From Isoetes taiwanensis (lineage: Eukaryota; Streptophyta; Lycopodiopsida; Isoetales; Isoetaceae): a DNA stretch of 64,000 bases. The notes under the pieces are model-generated. The model was not told the origin of the DNA, searched no databases, and saw only the letters and a program-made list of their open reading frames with translations. This document shows positions 12,399 to 22,399 of the stretch, piece by piece (position 1 is the stretch's first letter; the number at the start of each line of letters is the position of its first letter). The position numbers and the translations under genes were made by a program. Location of the stretch: NCBI GenBank assembly GCA_021234155.1, contig JAJEKV010000031.1:8074748-8138747 (forward strand), read 5' to 3'.

Positions 12399-12518
12399 AT
12401 GGCCTTTCGACCGACGGATTTCTTCACCAGCTTCTCTACTGGTCCTGTCTCCACCTCCTTGCTCCACCTCCTTGCAACCGGCATCTTCCTGGCGAGTTTG
12501 ATCGTCCTTCTTTGGAAG
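12399..12518 (+). CDS. Possible short first exon of the tyrosine-recombinase element
   Basis: Just after A1 an ATG in good context (GCCATGG) opens about 40 codons, ending in a hydrophobic stretch (LATGIFLASLIVLLWK) directly before GTACGC, a plausible splice donor. A matching acceptor (CTTTTTCCAG) ends at 17140, 12 bp before the ATG of the Gag-like ORF. If used, this would be a very long intron holding later insertions. The alternative is that the Gag-like ORF is translated from its own ATG and this frame is chance. Confidence 0.25.
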
Positions 12519-14942
12519 GTACGCTTCCTTGCTTTCATGCTTAGCTTTATTCTTACGGATTTTTTGTTCTATCATTTTCTCTTTGTGCTCGCATGGCTTC
12601 TCTTTGTTTCTGTTGCATGTTGAGTTTTTTGGTGCACAGGCTCTTCGGTGGTTACAAGACGGTTGTGGTTGACGTGTAATTATGGTTTCAAGTTTTAGAT
12701 TGGATGTTTTGCCTTTTTGTTCTGGTCTGCTGGGTTCATTTTCCTGGGTATTGGTTGCTCTCTGTTGCGTGGTTGGATCGCTTTGCCGTGGAGTGCTTTA
12801 GTATTCTTGAGCTGTTCGACAGAGGTATTGGCCGTGGAGCTTATCCACAGGGTTAGTTAAATTTGATTTAGTGAAGCGCTCGTTTTGTGAAGATTGCTAG
12901 ATTTGTGTTGGGTGATACCGCCGGATGTCGGGTGCATGGTCGATTCCATAGCCGGATTTGTTGTTGCCGCATTCCATAGCCAATTTTCCTTGAATTGAAT
13001 TCGAAATCCAGAAGCCAAAGCTTAGCCGCCCACAAAGATCTAATTTTTTCTGTCATTTGTTGTGCCGGATTGCGTAGACATGATCAGGATTGTTGCATAT
13101 TCATACCCGGAGCATCTGTTGAGTTTGCTGCATGCCCTTTTTTCCCCTCATTAGGTTGATTCGGGCTTCTTGTTTTCCTTTTTCGGATTCGCCTTTCTCA
13201 TCGTCTCTGGTTGGGTTTCGCCCTCTCATAATCCAATTGCTGCTTGGGCTTGTCTGTGGATCCCGGTTCCATTCCTTCCTGCTGGCTTAGTTCTCATCCC
13301 TTAGATTTCTGCTCCATACCCTGCCTTCTGCCTGCTGGGTTTCTTGTGCCCTCTGTGCATTACTGGTTCCGCTTTAAGTTTTCCTGCCACAGATCCCTTT
13401 TTACAGCGTTTGCTTGTGGCCTACAGCTTCTTTTCCGTATACCTTTGTGGATGCCGTTCCCTTGCCCCTTTTGTTCCGCTACGATTTTCCCTGTTGGATT
13501 TTTTCCTCCCTTTTCACCACCTCCAGAGTTTCACGTTTATGTCTTTTCTTGTTTTTAGTGGGTTTCTTGCCCATTCCTATATGTGCTTAATTTTAAAAAG
13601 GTTTCTAATTATTATTGTTGTTTCTCATGTATGACGCACCTATAGGGGTCTTGTGATATGTTTCATGGTTCGGAACTCAGGCTTATCTCTCTTTTCTTGT
13701 GTTACTTTTTTACATTTTTGCGTTTGGTTGACAACGTGGGTTTCACTATATGTTGGCATCCTCTTATTAATCATAGGCATTCACATGGTTTTTGATTTTT
13801 TATGTTGGGCATCATTCGAATTTGCGATGTATCAAACTATTTTCAACTTTATAATTTCTATGCATTATCAGGGTTTGATTTTTCTTTTTCGTATTGTTGC
13901 CTGTGCTCTGGTTCAAGTCGATCTTGTTGCCTATTTTTCCTTTTCAAATGTTGTTCTCGAACGTTGTTTTCCCTTTTTAGGCATACGGAGCCTTACGGTG
14001 GTTTCATTTTCTTTTCCCGTTATTGCCTATGTCATGTTTCCGATTCTGCTGCCTAGCTAGCTTTTTTGCGATTTATTATGTCGTGTTTTCGATTCTGCTA
14101 CCTAGCTAGCTTTTTTTGTGATTTATTGTTCATCTGCAAGGTTGCATCTTGTCTTTCTCACGTTTATGCATCTTCTTCGCAACCATAGGTTGGCTTTTCC
14201 TCTTCATCTTATTGCTTTTGTATTGGGTTATTTATCATTATTGACAACTTGGGGGTTTTGCATGAGTGGGCCTCATCTTTTTGCATTGTCTGCTGAATAA
14301 TATGCTATCAAGCATTTATCTTGTGTTTCATTTTTCATGTTTTTTGGATCTTTAAAAAGAATGTGATTTTTTCTTCCTAAGTGTTTTTGAGGGGTTCCCT
14401 CTTTATTGTTGTTTCTCTCATAAGGTACTTATGGATTTATAATGGGGTGCTCTTTTTTATGATCTCTTTACGTTTTTTGCGAGTTAGGGGGGGTTTCTTG
14501 CTATAAACACGCTTTTATCGTTATTTCTATTGTTGGGTTTGTCTTATTTTTGCTATTTTTCCATGATGGGTTTGGATTATTTTTTGTTGTGCTCTATTCT
14601 GGGGTTATTGCGCCATTTGGGCTACTGTGTTTTCATCTTTAGGATTCCTTTTCGTTTGGTGTTGTGCTTTCTATCATGTTTTATTGGCATTATCTCATGA
14701 GTTGCCTTTTGTCCGTTTCATGTTTATCCATTTTTTGCACATTATTCTGGGTTTTTTCTTCTTCTTTCTTTTTATTATGCAAGTGGATCGTGGGGGTTCT
14801 TGGTATGAAGCTCGCTTTCCTCATTATTTGCCCATGGTGGGTTTGGATTCTTTCTTGCTATTGTATTTTAGAGGGTTTTTTGATGCTTTGCTCTATTCTA
14901 TGGTTGTGGCGATATTTGGGTGCATATTCACACAACCATAGA
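12519..14942. other. T-rich internal region of the tyrosine-recombinase element
   Basis: Strongly T-biased plus strand. The open frames are hydrophobic by composition only, with no RT motif such as a YxDD-like turn. It is either an intron, an untranslated leader or a decayed coding region. Confidence 0.45.
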
Positions 14943-15527
14943 AACACAAACCATTAACATCCAACATATAAAAATTAAATCCTCCAACACATAACAACCA
15001 TTAACATTAACAACCAACACATAACTACCATTCACATTAATTAACACAACCATTGGGTCCAACACATTTAAATTAAAATCCCCCTTAAACCCCCTTTGGT
15101 TTGGGTGCATATTCACACGGGGGGTGACGTAGGGCAGCGAGAGCCCTCATAATTGTATTTTGCACGTACGAAATCAACACCATATAGTATTTCGCTTGAA
15201 ATCTTATAGTATTTTGCGAATCTTGTTATACAGTATAGGAAATTTTGTACTTGCATACCCCACAAACGAGGAACTTTACGTACGGTGTAGATTAAGGAAT
15301 AAGGGGTGAATATGCCTATCCAACAGCTCTCGTTGCCCGGAGTCACCCCCCGTGTGAATATGCACCCAAACCAAAGGGGGTTTAAGGGGGATTTTAATTT
15401 AAATGTGTTGGACCCAATGGTTGTGTTAATTAATGTCAATGGTAGTTATGTGTTGGTTGTTAATGTTAATGGTTGTTATGTGTTGGAGGATTTAATTTTT
15501 ATATGTTGGATGTTAATGGTTTGTGTT
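14943..15527. repeat. Large near-perfect palindrome (foldback) nested in the element
   Basis: The arms 14943-15128 and 15342-15527 are reverse complements over about 185 bp with a single visible mismatch. They enclose about 213 bp. The inner ends read GGGGGGTGAC and GTCACCCCCC, followed by a weaker inverted match (GGGCAGCGAGAGC against GGGCAACGAGAGC), like the TIRs of a small transposon sitting at the centre. The upstream flank (about 14915-14934) repeats the arm segment GGTGCATATTCACAC in direct orientation, a hint of rearrangement at insertion. Transcription through it would give a long hairpin RNA. Confidence 0.9.
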
Positions 15528-16149
15528 GCAAAAAAAAATTTTTAGCCCCTTCGGGGCCTTAGGGACGCCCCCCCTGGTGTTGCAAAAATTTTAGAATTCA
15601 AACAAAAAAAAAAAAACTAGAATTCATTTGAGGTTGAGGCTTTCATCACCTGTAGCTTTTGAATTTCATCACAATAAAACAAATAGAACATAAGTAAAAT
15701 TATTCTGAATTGAGCAGATTGATCCCATTATTCTGAAAGTCATAAAGTTTGCAACACCCATACACAAACATTTTTCAACTGGAATTTAACAGCAGCCTTT
15801 GGCCTCCATGGATTCTTGTGGTGAGAAACCAAAGTGGGAAACTTTTTTGCTTGTTAGCACAAGGATCTAGAAGCCTTGGAATTTGCTTAATAACTGCCTC
15901 AAAATCTAAAAATGCATGATAATTTTTTGCAAGCTTCATTCGGAATGAGCCATAAAACAATATCCAATAGCGCAATCCTGTATTAATCAGCTGGTAGGAT
16001 GTGAAAGCCTACCAAACCCGGCCGAAAAATTGCTGTTTTAGCATAGATAGCTTAACCAAACATATCCATACCATACACTATCAAAACGATCTCGAAGAGA
16101 GCTTTCCAACGCAATAAAAATCATCTCAAACAGAGTTCTGGATCAAAAG
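15528..16149. other. Non-T-rich insert region, nothing recognised
   Basis: Composition changes from T-rich to mixed, suggesting this is part of DNA inserted into the tyrosine-recombinase element. A small GCCCC-TTC-GGGGC hairpin lies at 15545. A minus-strand frame at 15775-15975 has no known domain. Confidence 0.35.
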
Positions 16150-16195
16150 TTATGATAAGAAATGTGTTGCCGGCGGGGAAACTGCACTACATGCG

Positions 16196-16463
16196 CCCTT
16201 CAAGCCCTTCATTTGCCCATTATGCACCAGACACACAAAAAGATGGTTTTTGTTGTGAGCGATTGGTTGTTGACCATTATGCACCACACGCACAAAAAAA
16301 GGCTTTTGTTGTGAGCCATTGGTTTTCAAGCCCTTCATGTGTCCATTATGCACCACACACACAAAAAGAGGGCTTTTGTTGTGAGCCATTGGTTGTTGAC
16401 CATTATACACCACACGCACAAAAAAAGGGGTTTTGTTGTGAGCCATTGGTTGTTGACCATTGA
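16196..16463. repeat. Higher-order tandem repeat: two 125-bp units, each of two sub-repeats
   Basis: Four copies of a sub-repeat beginning CATTATGCACC and ending TTGTTGTGAGCCATTGGTT start near 16218, 16275, 16343 and 16400. Spacings of 57, 68 and 57 show that a 125-bp unit (starting CAAGCCCTTCAT at about 16201 and 16328) has been duplicated. Open frames across it are a consequence of the repetition. Confidence 0.85.
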
Positions 16464-17152
16464 AAAAAAAAGGCTAAAATCAATGGCTCAGAAATGGTGC
16501 ACTCTAGATGTACGCATTAGTACGTCCATTTGAATACATTACGAAATCATAGGAAAACCTTAGTGAAAAGCGTACAAAAACACAAAGAAAACCCCCTGTT
16601 ATTATGCTATATATTGGGCTACTGTGTCATTTTATGTTATGATTTCTTTACCTCTCCTCGTTTGTGTTATTCTTAATATTATGTTGTGATTTTAATATCT
16701 ATTTCGGTTTGTGCGTTGTTGGCCTTATTTGATGGGTTATACTTTGTCTTTTTGTGTTTACCCAATTTTTTGTACATTGTCATGGGTTCCTTGTTTTTTG
16801 GCATTTTGATCATTCCTAGGATCTCGTTTGTCGGTTATTGAATGCACCGTTGCACTTTGTTCTTTGGCGACATCTGTCTGATTGCATTGTCTTTTTTCTG
16901 TCTATGCATTTTTTCGTTTCCATAGGTCGATTTCTTCTCTTGGTCATATTATTTCAATTACTTGTTACTTATTATTTATCGTGATTGTTTTTCCTTTTTC
17001 GGGCTCCCTGATGCGTTCCGCTGGGGTCCTCGCATCGTTCACGGACTTCCACCGTCCGTCGCCATTCCTTCGCTTCCTCATTGTGGCGGCGTGCCTTTCT
17101 TTACGATGGTTCTTGTTTTCTAATGTCCTTCTTTTTCCAGGTCATTGAGCTG
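16464..17152. other. Return to T-rich element sequence, leader of the Gag-like ORF
   Basis: From about 16600 the plus strand is again T-rich. A pyrimidine tract ending TTTTTCCAG at 17140 is a good splice acceptor just upstream of the Gag-like ATG. The phrase TTGGGCTACTGTGT occurs at 14.6 kb and 16.6 kb, on both sides of the inserted block. Confidence 0.4.
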
Positions 17153-18160
17153 ATGCCGTCCCTCGCAAGCACTTCTGGCTCTTCTTCAGCGTCACTTTCT
17201 TCGCCGCGGCTAGCTCGCGCTGCTGGTACTCGACGTCAACGCGAAGCTTCCCTTTCACTTGAGCCTGACTCTTCGGACTCTGGTTCCCTTTCTCCTCCCG
17301 CTTCCCCGATTTCTGTCGCATCTACTTTTTCTTTTTGGTCTCCCTCAGCCTTTGCTGCTCCTTTCTCTTCTCCCGTTGGTCCCGCTTTTTCTGTGTCTCC
17401 TACTCAATTGGCTCCTCTTTTTTCTTCTCTTCCGCCTGCATTTTTCGCTTCTGGCTCGCCTGTGTCTTCCGCGCCTGTTTCTCCTGAATTCACTCAGCTG
17501 CTACATGAGCTTCAGCAGCAACGGGCTACACTCCAGGCTCTCCAGACTTCGATGGCACAGCAATTGTCGGTTCAAACTCAACTTGAGCATCTCCAACAGG
17601 ACATTCGGGAGCGGGCCGCGCGTCCTACTCCTTCTTTTGACCGCGACTCCATGCGGCATTACTACGAGTTTGCGTCTGCTATGGACACTCGTTTTCGATG
17701 GATTCATGGCCGTCTTGCTATGTTGGGGGTTGCCATTCCAGATGATGTGCTGCAGATGGTAGAGGAAGGTAAGCGTTTGGCGGATCAGGAGATGAAATTT
17801 GTTCTTATTGCTGATCAACATGGTTATGACGTCGCCTTGCACTTTAGCGAGTCCCCTAGTTTGAATTTTTCTTCGGAGGAGTCCAAGCGCTTGCATCAGG
17901 CTAAGAAATTCGCCCAGGAGAAGCGTCTATCTTCTTCTCGCCCTTCGCCATACCCTTCCTCTGCTTCTCTTTCTGCTTCTTCCCCTGCCAATTCCTCTAC
18001 CCTTCGTTGTACTTTTTGTGGTCGTTTTCGCCACACTGCTGACAATTGTTTTCGTCGCCAGTTCTCTCATAATGTCGTTCCTCCCTTTTCCAACCCGTAT
18101 TTTTCTCAAACTATACCTCTCAATCCTACTCCTTTGTTGGCTGTTCCTCCACCACCTTAG
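17153..18160 (+). CDS. Gag-like zinc-knuckle protein of the tyrosine-recombinase element
   Basis: An intact 335-residue frame from MPSLASTSG. The N-terminal 110 residues are rich in Ser, Pro and Ala. A predicted coiled-coil helix (LLHELQQQRATLQALQTSMA onward) occupies about residues 115-160, followed by a compact region containing GRLAMLGVAIPDDVLQMVEE. A CCHC zinc knuckle CTFCGRFRHTADNC lies at residues 286-299 (C286, C289, H294, C299), and a proline-rich tail ends the protein. Coiled coil, central fold and CX2CX4HX4C knuckle match Gag of DIRS/Ngaro elements in architecture. The protein would package element RNA. It is the only intact frame of the element; the recombinase downstream is broken. 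I chose this ATG because it directly follows the acceptor at 17140. Confidence 0.75.
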   Translation: MPSLASTSGSSSASLSSPRLARAAGTRRQREASLSLEPDSSDSGSLSPPASPISVASTFSFWSPSAFAAPFSSPVGPAFSVSPTQLAPLFSSLPPAFFASGSPVSSAPVSPEFTQLLHELQQQRATLQALQTSMAQQLSVQTQLEHLQQDIRERAARPTPSFDRDSMRHYYEFASAMDTRFRWIHGRLAMLGVAIPDDVLQMVEEGKRLADQEMKFVLIADQHGYDVALHFSESPSLNFSSEESKRLHQAKKFAQEKRLSSSRPSPYPSSASLSASSPANSSTLRCTFCGRFRHTADNCFRRQFSHNVVPPFSNPYFSQTIPLNPTPLLAVPPPP

Positions 18161-18277
18161 CATTCGGCCTTTTCTCCGCCTGTGTTGCCTCGGCCTTGGT
18201 CTTCTTGAGCCATTTTAGTTGTTCTGCACTATCTGTTGTATTTTGTTTTTTGATCATTAATAAAGCGTATCACACTG

Positions 18278-18500
18278 GTGGTTCTTCATTGGCTTTCTGC
18301 ACCATGGTGGCCTTTACTTTGGACAGGATCGGCGTGGGCATCTTTTATTAAAGAATTTCTATTTTTTGATGCATTTTCTTTGGCTTTATTGCTACATCTT
18401 TCGGCGACCTTTGCTGGGTGTCGGCGTCATGTAGCTCTTTATGTTTTTCGTTGTCAATTTGAATGAAGTTAACATGGTTTTTTATGTTGTTGTGACAGCT
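18278..18500 (+). pseudogene. Possible RNase H remnant of the tyrosine-recombinase element
   Basis: Between Gag and recombinase, one frame reads KEFLFFDAFSLALLLHL then FAGCRRHVALYVF. This resembles the helix-strand portion of the RNase H domain in DIRS-type pol (an E-x-x-A-x-x-x-A-L-x-x-W helix, then GRRV and a D-N strand). The catalytic D-N pair is not intact. No RT lies upstream, so if this reading is right the RT has been deleted and only the end of pol remains. Resemblance is weak and unverified. Confidence 0.35.
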
Positions 18501-18539
18501 ACTTCTCGCTTGCTCACCCCAGGAGGTTCCTTTTTTCTT

Positions 18540-19465
18540 TGCGACTTTGCCTTTAGTCTTTTCCTCCCGTGCCTCATCTACTCTTTTGGCGTACTTCGCT
18601 ATGTTCCGCCGCTTTGTTGCTTGGTGCCGTCTACATGCTGTTCCTTATCTTCCAGCTTCTCCTTTTGTTGTTGCGGCCTTTTTGCCTCTCTTCATCATCC
18701 TCGGATGTCGCCTCATCCATTTCTTGACCTCGGCAGCCATATCCTTTTTCATCAACTTTTCAACCTTCCCTCTCCCGCCATTTTACCTTTACCCTCGTTG
18801 GCTTCGTCAATCTACCTTCGTCACAATCGCCCTCCTCGTGCCTTTCTTCCTCTCCCGCCTTCGGCATGTTAAGCTCGATTGTTCTCCACTTTGCGCATCC
18901 TGCGGCTTCTTTTCCCTCTCTGGCCCGCGCCGATCGTTTTAGTTTCCTTTGCCGCTTTTTTGCGCATCTCGGAGGCCCTTGCCCTCAATTGGCGTGATCT
19001 TTCTTTTTCCTTATCGCATGTGGATCTTCTTATTCGTCATTCCAAGCGTGACCAACTTGCCCGCGGTCATACGATTTCTTTAGCTCGCTTGCCTTCGTTC
19101 GCATGCCACGTCACTATCCTTGACGCTGATTTCTACCGGTTCTTATCATCTCCTCGATCCTCCATCGAGCGGCCCTCTTTTTCGTTCCTCTCCTTCTTCT
19201 TTCGTCCTTTATCCTATCCATTTTTTCGGGGGGGTGGCGGGAGTGTCTTCTTGCTATCGGCTTGAATCCATCGATATATGGTACTCATTCGGCTTCGTCG
19301 CGGAGGGGCTTCAGCGGCCATTGCTTTCGGGAGTTCCACGATCTTCTAAGCGCGCACTCACGGTCGTTGGCGCTCCTCTTCTTCTCACTCTCGCTATGTG
19401 CTTCGCGACCCAACTCAACACCTGGAGTTTCGCGGCGCCTGGGTTTATAGTTAAGGAAGTCCTTT
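18540..19465 (+). pseudogene. Tyrosine recombinase of the DIRS-order element (frameshifted)
   Basis: The recombinase is spread over three frames. The N-terminal core-binding part is STLLAYFAMFRRFVAWCRLH (about 18570-18630), followed by PASPFVVAAFLP. The catalytic domain shows FLRISEALALNWRD, with the first catalytic Arg codon at 18963; IRHSKRDQ, with the beta-hairpin Lys at 19044; a HxxR box around 19285-19300 (CATTCG ... CGTCGCGGAGGGGC, one base out of frame, giving RRGGASAA); GRWRSSS near 19362; and the nucleophile Tyr in RYVLRD at 19395. These are the five signatures of phage-integrase-type recombinases, which in DIRS elements integrate a circular DNA intermediate. At least two or three frameshifts make this copy non-functional. 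The frame ends shortly before repeat B1. Confidence 0.8.
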
Positions 19466-19474
19466 GGTAGTCGG

Positions 19475-19510
19475 CCGGTTTTGTGTCTCTCGCGAGTCCT
19501 TTCCCAGAAT
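19475..19510 (+). repeat. Split direct repeat B1
   Basis: Thirty-six bases starting CCGGTTTTGTGTCTC and ending TTTCCCAGAAT, identical to B2 at 20487. It contains the palindrome CTCGCGAG. Its last 15 bases are the reverse complement of the arm in repeat A. Confidence 0.9.
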
Positions 19511-19561
19511 CCCATCGATCCGAGCCATTGGATCGCCATTCTGGGAAAGGACGAGCCCCTA
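19491..19561 (+). promoter_or_regulatory. Candidate recombinase crossover site at the B1/A2 junction
   Basis: GTCCTTTCCCAGAAT (end of B1) and ATTCTGGGAAAGGAC (within A2) are perfect 15-bp inverted arms around a 27-bp centre, and the centre itself has CGATCC and GGATCG inverted. The left element end has only the A arm and the right end only the B arm, so joining the ends in a circle would recreate exactly this site. Paired inverted arms around a short core are typical of tyrosine-recombinase substrates. Confidence 0.6.
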
Positions 19562-19633
19562 TATTAGGCTAGTTCCATTCTCAGGCTGGTTATCGGCGTC
19601 TTCTCACAGCAGCATTTTCTTCTTTCTCGTAGC
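19508..19633 (+). repeat. Split direct repeat A2
   Basis: Internal copy of A, directly abutting B1 and sharing the AAT. It differs from A1 by two substitutions near its start (GATCCGAGCCATTGG against GATCCAAGCCATCGG). Confidence 0.9.
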
Positions 19634-19714
19634 TTCCCTCCCTTCCAGCCCTGTTGCGTGGGCGTGTACGTCTTTTTCATTTGTATTAGTATTGATTCTT
19701 GCCCTCTTTGTTGT

Positions 19715-19885
19715 TTTTCACCTGTGGGTGTCGCTTTTTCCTTGTTGCTGTTTCCTTGGCATTTTTCTATGTTTTTCTCCGCCTGCGGGTGATGCTGTTT
19801 ATTTCCACCTTGAGGGTGATGCATCTTTAGATATCATGTTTTCCACCCGCTGGGTGATGCTTTTTCCACCTTATTGGTGATGCTA
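19715..19885 (+). repeat. Cluster of five small hairpins, CCACC...GGTGATGC
   Basis: Five short inverted repeats follow one another: CACCTGTGGGTG, CCGCCTGCGGGTGATGC, CCACCTTGAGGGTGATGC, CCACCCGCTGGGTGATGC and CCACCTTATTGGTGATGC. The stem bases CC-ACC/GGTG are kept while the loop varies, which is what RNA or DNA structure conservation looks like. Confidence 0.6.
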
Positions 19886-20175
19886 TCTTTTTTTGTTATG
19901 CTCTTTTTCTGTCTATTTTTATGCCTTATATCTTCCGACTTTCTTGATGCAGATTCTTTTTATGGCGAGGATTGTTTCTCTCACTCTTTACGGGTGTTTT
20001 TTGAGTTTTTTTGGTATTGCAGGATTGCGTTATCTTCCACCGGCTGTTGGGGTCCTGCTGGTTTTCCGTTCGTCATCCTCGTTGTTACATGGGGTTTTTT
20101 TCGCTGTTGTTTGGGGTCGTGCTTTGTGTTTGCCTTCGATCTTGTCCGGTTTCTCTGTTCTCTAGGCAACACATT

Positions 20176-20340
20176 CGAGGTTGGTGGCGACCATTTCTCA
20201 TTAGGGTTTTCCTCGAAAACCCGAAAGGGCGGGGTTTTTTATCCCGATGAGAACTTGTCGCCATTGCCCTCCTATAATGCCTTAGCACATTTTCTTTTTT
20301 GGGGTAGTCCGATATTGTTCCTATGATCGGCTACCCCTCT
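20176..20340 (+). other. Structured 3' region of the element (two longer stem-loops)
   Basis: GGTGGCGACCATTTCTCATTAGGG pairs with the downstream CCCGATGAGAACTTGTCGCCA strand with few mismatches, enclosing a smaller CGAAAACCCGAAAGGGCGGGG structure. A second stem, GGGGTAGTCCGAT with ATCGGCTACCCC, follows at 20302-20337. Together they look like a folded 3' untranslated end preceding the microsatellite. Confidence 0.55.
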
Positions 20341-20370
20341 CTTGTATACTGCTGCTGTGATGAATGACAA

Positions 20371-20486
<116 letters not shown>

Positions 20487-20522
20487 CCGGTTTTGTGTCT
20501 CTCGCGAGTCCTTTCCCAGAAT
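20487..20522 (+). repeat. Split direct repeat B2 (right end of tyrosine-recombinase element)
   Basis: Identical to B1 over 36 bases and marking the right terminus. The AAT at the end is followed by AATACTAG host sequence. As in DIRS elements, no target duplication is evident. Confidence 0.85.
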
Positions 20523-22399
20523 AATACTAGTTTGTAAAAGAACAAAAAACACTAGAATGGCATGACATGCCATTTTGCATTTTCCCATAATGCCACAACA
20601 AAACAATGATATGGCAACATTAAGACTCATGGGATCGACCCATGATTACAAAAAGAAAGTATGCATGTGCCTTGAATGGTGTTAAAAGAGGTGCTCAACA
20701 TGCATGCATTGCATGTATACATGGTATGCATGCACTGTCACTAAAAATGCTCCACATGCCCTAAAAGTACTACTGGAATACCTTCACACAAATACAACAA
20801 CACAATCATATGCAAATCATAGCAAAATAGCTGTATATTTATACGTTTTGCATAAGGTCAAAGCACGTTGAAGTGGATCAAAATCATGCATTTTTTCACT
20901 GCATTTTTACGCCACATTTGTAGTGTGTGGGCGTGGTTTAGTATGGGCCGAAAGTCAAGAAGAGGTAGTTATAATGATGGCAGGTTCAGGTTGATTCAGC
21001 AAATTCAAATTATCATGCCATGTGTCCAAGTACTTCGAGCTTTCCCTCCCCCCAAAACTCTCCCTCCTCTTGCTACCGGATTCAGGAGAAACCACAACAG
21101 AAATCTGTGCAAATAGATTCGAAACCAGAGCTCAACGCCATCGGACATACTTACAGACAACTTTACAAACATGCTGAACAATATGCTTCACCAGATGAGT
21201 TGAAGTCAGTTTGGGGTGAAAAAATACTAAAAAAAAACATGCTACAGGTATTGTAGTTTAATCTTAATGTCATTGTTTCAATGTCTTTAGAATTTCATAT
21301 ACAAAGATAAATAAGTTCAAGAATCTATCTATATATAGTACTAAAGTCAAAATAAGATGATAGTTTGTGCGCGATCTTGATCTTTCATTTTGTTTTGTTT
21401 GTTAGTTATTATTTTTCCTGAAACAACGTGAACAATTTTGCCCAAAACTAAAAAAGATTTGGGGGCCGTCTTCATCTACAGTAGGGGGAGGATAATTTCC
21501 GTGCTCTCTGCATCCTCATCATCTTGATGCTTGAAGTTCTCAATAGGCATTCCGTTTTCCATGTCCGAGATCTTCATACTGCCAACACTTTGCTGAAGGC
21601 CTTCTGATAGATTCTGGACGGACAGGCAAGCGGTGTTTTCAGCCTTATCATTGGTACATCTGAATTGTAAGATAAAGAAAACCGTAAAACTCAAATCTTT
21701 CTCTGCTCAAACGCTGAAGTTCAGAACAAGTACAGCAGATAAAAATTGTAAGCAAAACGCAGTGGAATCAACTTGAATGCTTGGTAATTTGGGCCTGATT
21801 TAGGTGAATGGATTGGCAAGAGGAAAGATGTATGGTTCATCTAATCTGGGCTCACCTGGGTTTTATGACCAAATGAGCAACTGGGTCATGGGTTCCTTGA
21901 TTGGATCTCAAAGCAATGAATTGAATGGTTAATTCCTGAGCTAAACAATGTGTTTTCTTCAGCTAAATTAAGATAACAGAATAAAAAAAAGAGAAAACAA
22001 AACTTACGATGCAGAATGGTGTTCCTTATGATCTAGATGAAACATACAAAGGTGGAGTTAGGTAAAAGTTTTCTGCCTGAATTTTTGTTCAGCAGATTGG
22101 TCGCCTTGATTCGAGACAAGGTGAATGGCCTAATTTATGGCGATCAAATCTGCCATGCAATCCAGCTCAAAGCGTAGCTCTGCACCACTATATACCTAAA
22201 GCCATTTTCCAGGGAACTGATCGAACTGCTGCTCAACTATCCAAATATCCAGAATAATCGATGTCCATTAATATAGCAAACATTCCATTGTCTGCATATA
22301 TCTACTAAGCAAGTTATTAGTGAAAAGGTAGACCTGCCTAAGCATCTATACACTGAAGTATCAAAAACTTTGTAGTGTGCAACCAGATTCGTCCGCCAG
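20523..22399. other. Intergenic, one possible exon on each strand
   Basis: A plus-strand open stretch near 21090-21250 (containing GHTYRQLYKHAEQYASPDEL) and a minus-strand stretch near 21.5 kb are the only candidates. The rest has no coding character. I do not recognise a family. Confidence 0.35.
21476..21661 (-). CDS. Possible last exon of an unrecognised gene (acidic C-terminus)
   Basis: On the minus strand, an acceptor (pyrimidine tract ending TTCAG) at about 21662 opens about 61 codons to a TAG at 21476. The product contains LSVQNLSEGLQQSVGSMKI and ends in an acidic stretch, HQDDEDAEST. It could be a terminal exon whose upstream exons lie to the right, in DNA now disturbed by the Copia insertion and duplication. 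No domain is recognised and the call rests on reading-frame openness and one splice site. Confidence 0.25.
   Translation of the reverse strand, partial: RCTNDKAENTACLSVQNLSEGLQQSVGSMKISDMENGMPIENFKHQDDEDAESTEIILPLL

Noticed and set aside
13244-14957. Long hydrophobic open frames that resemble membrane proteins
   Set aside because: The plus strand is extremely T-rich; Phe, Leu, Val and Cys follow from composition and several frames are open at once. No motif or start context.
16150-16533. CRISPR-like spaced repeats
   Set aside because: The spacers are also repeated, the units are long and the setting is a plant retroelement; this is an ordinary higher-order tandem repeat.
18441-18942. Separate membrane-protein genes at 18.4-18.9 kb
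   Set aside because: These frames overlap the frameshifted recombinase, whose motifs explain the conserved parts.
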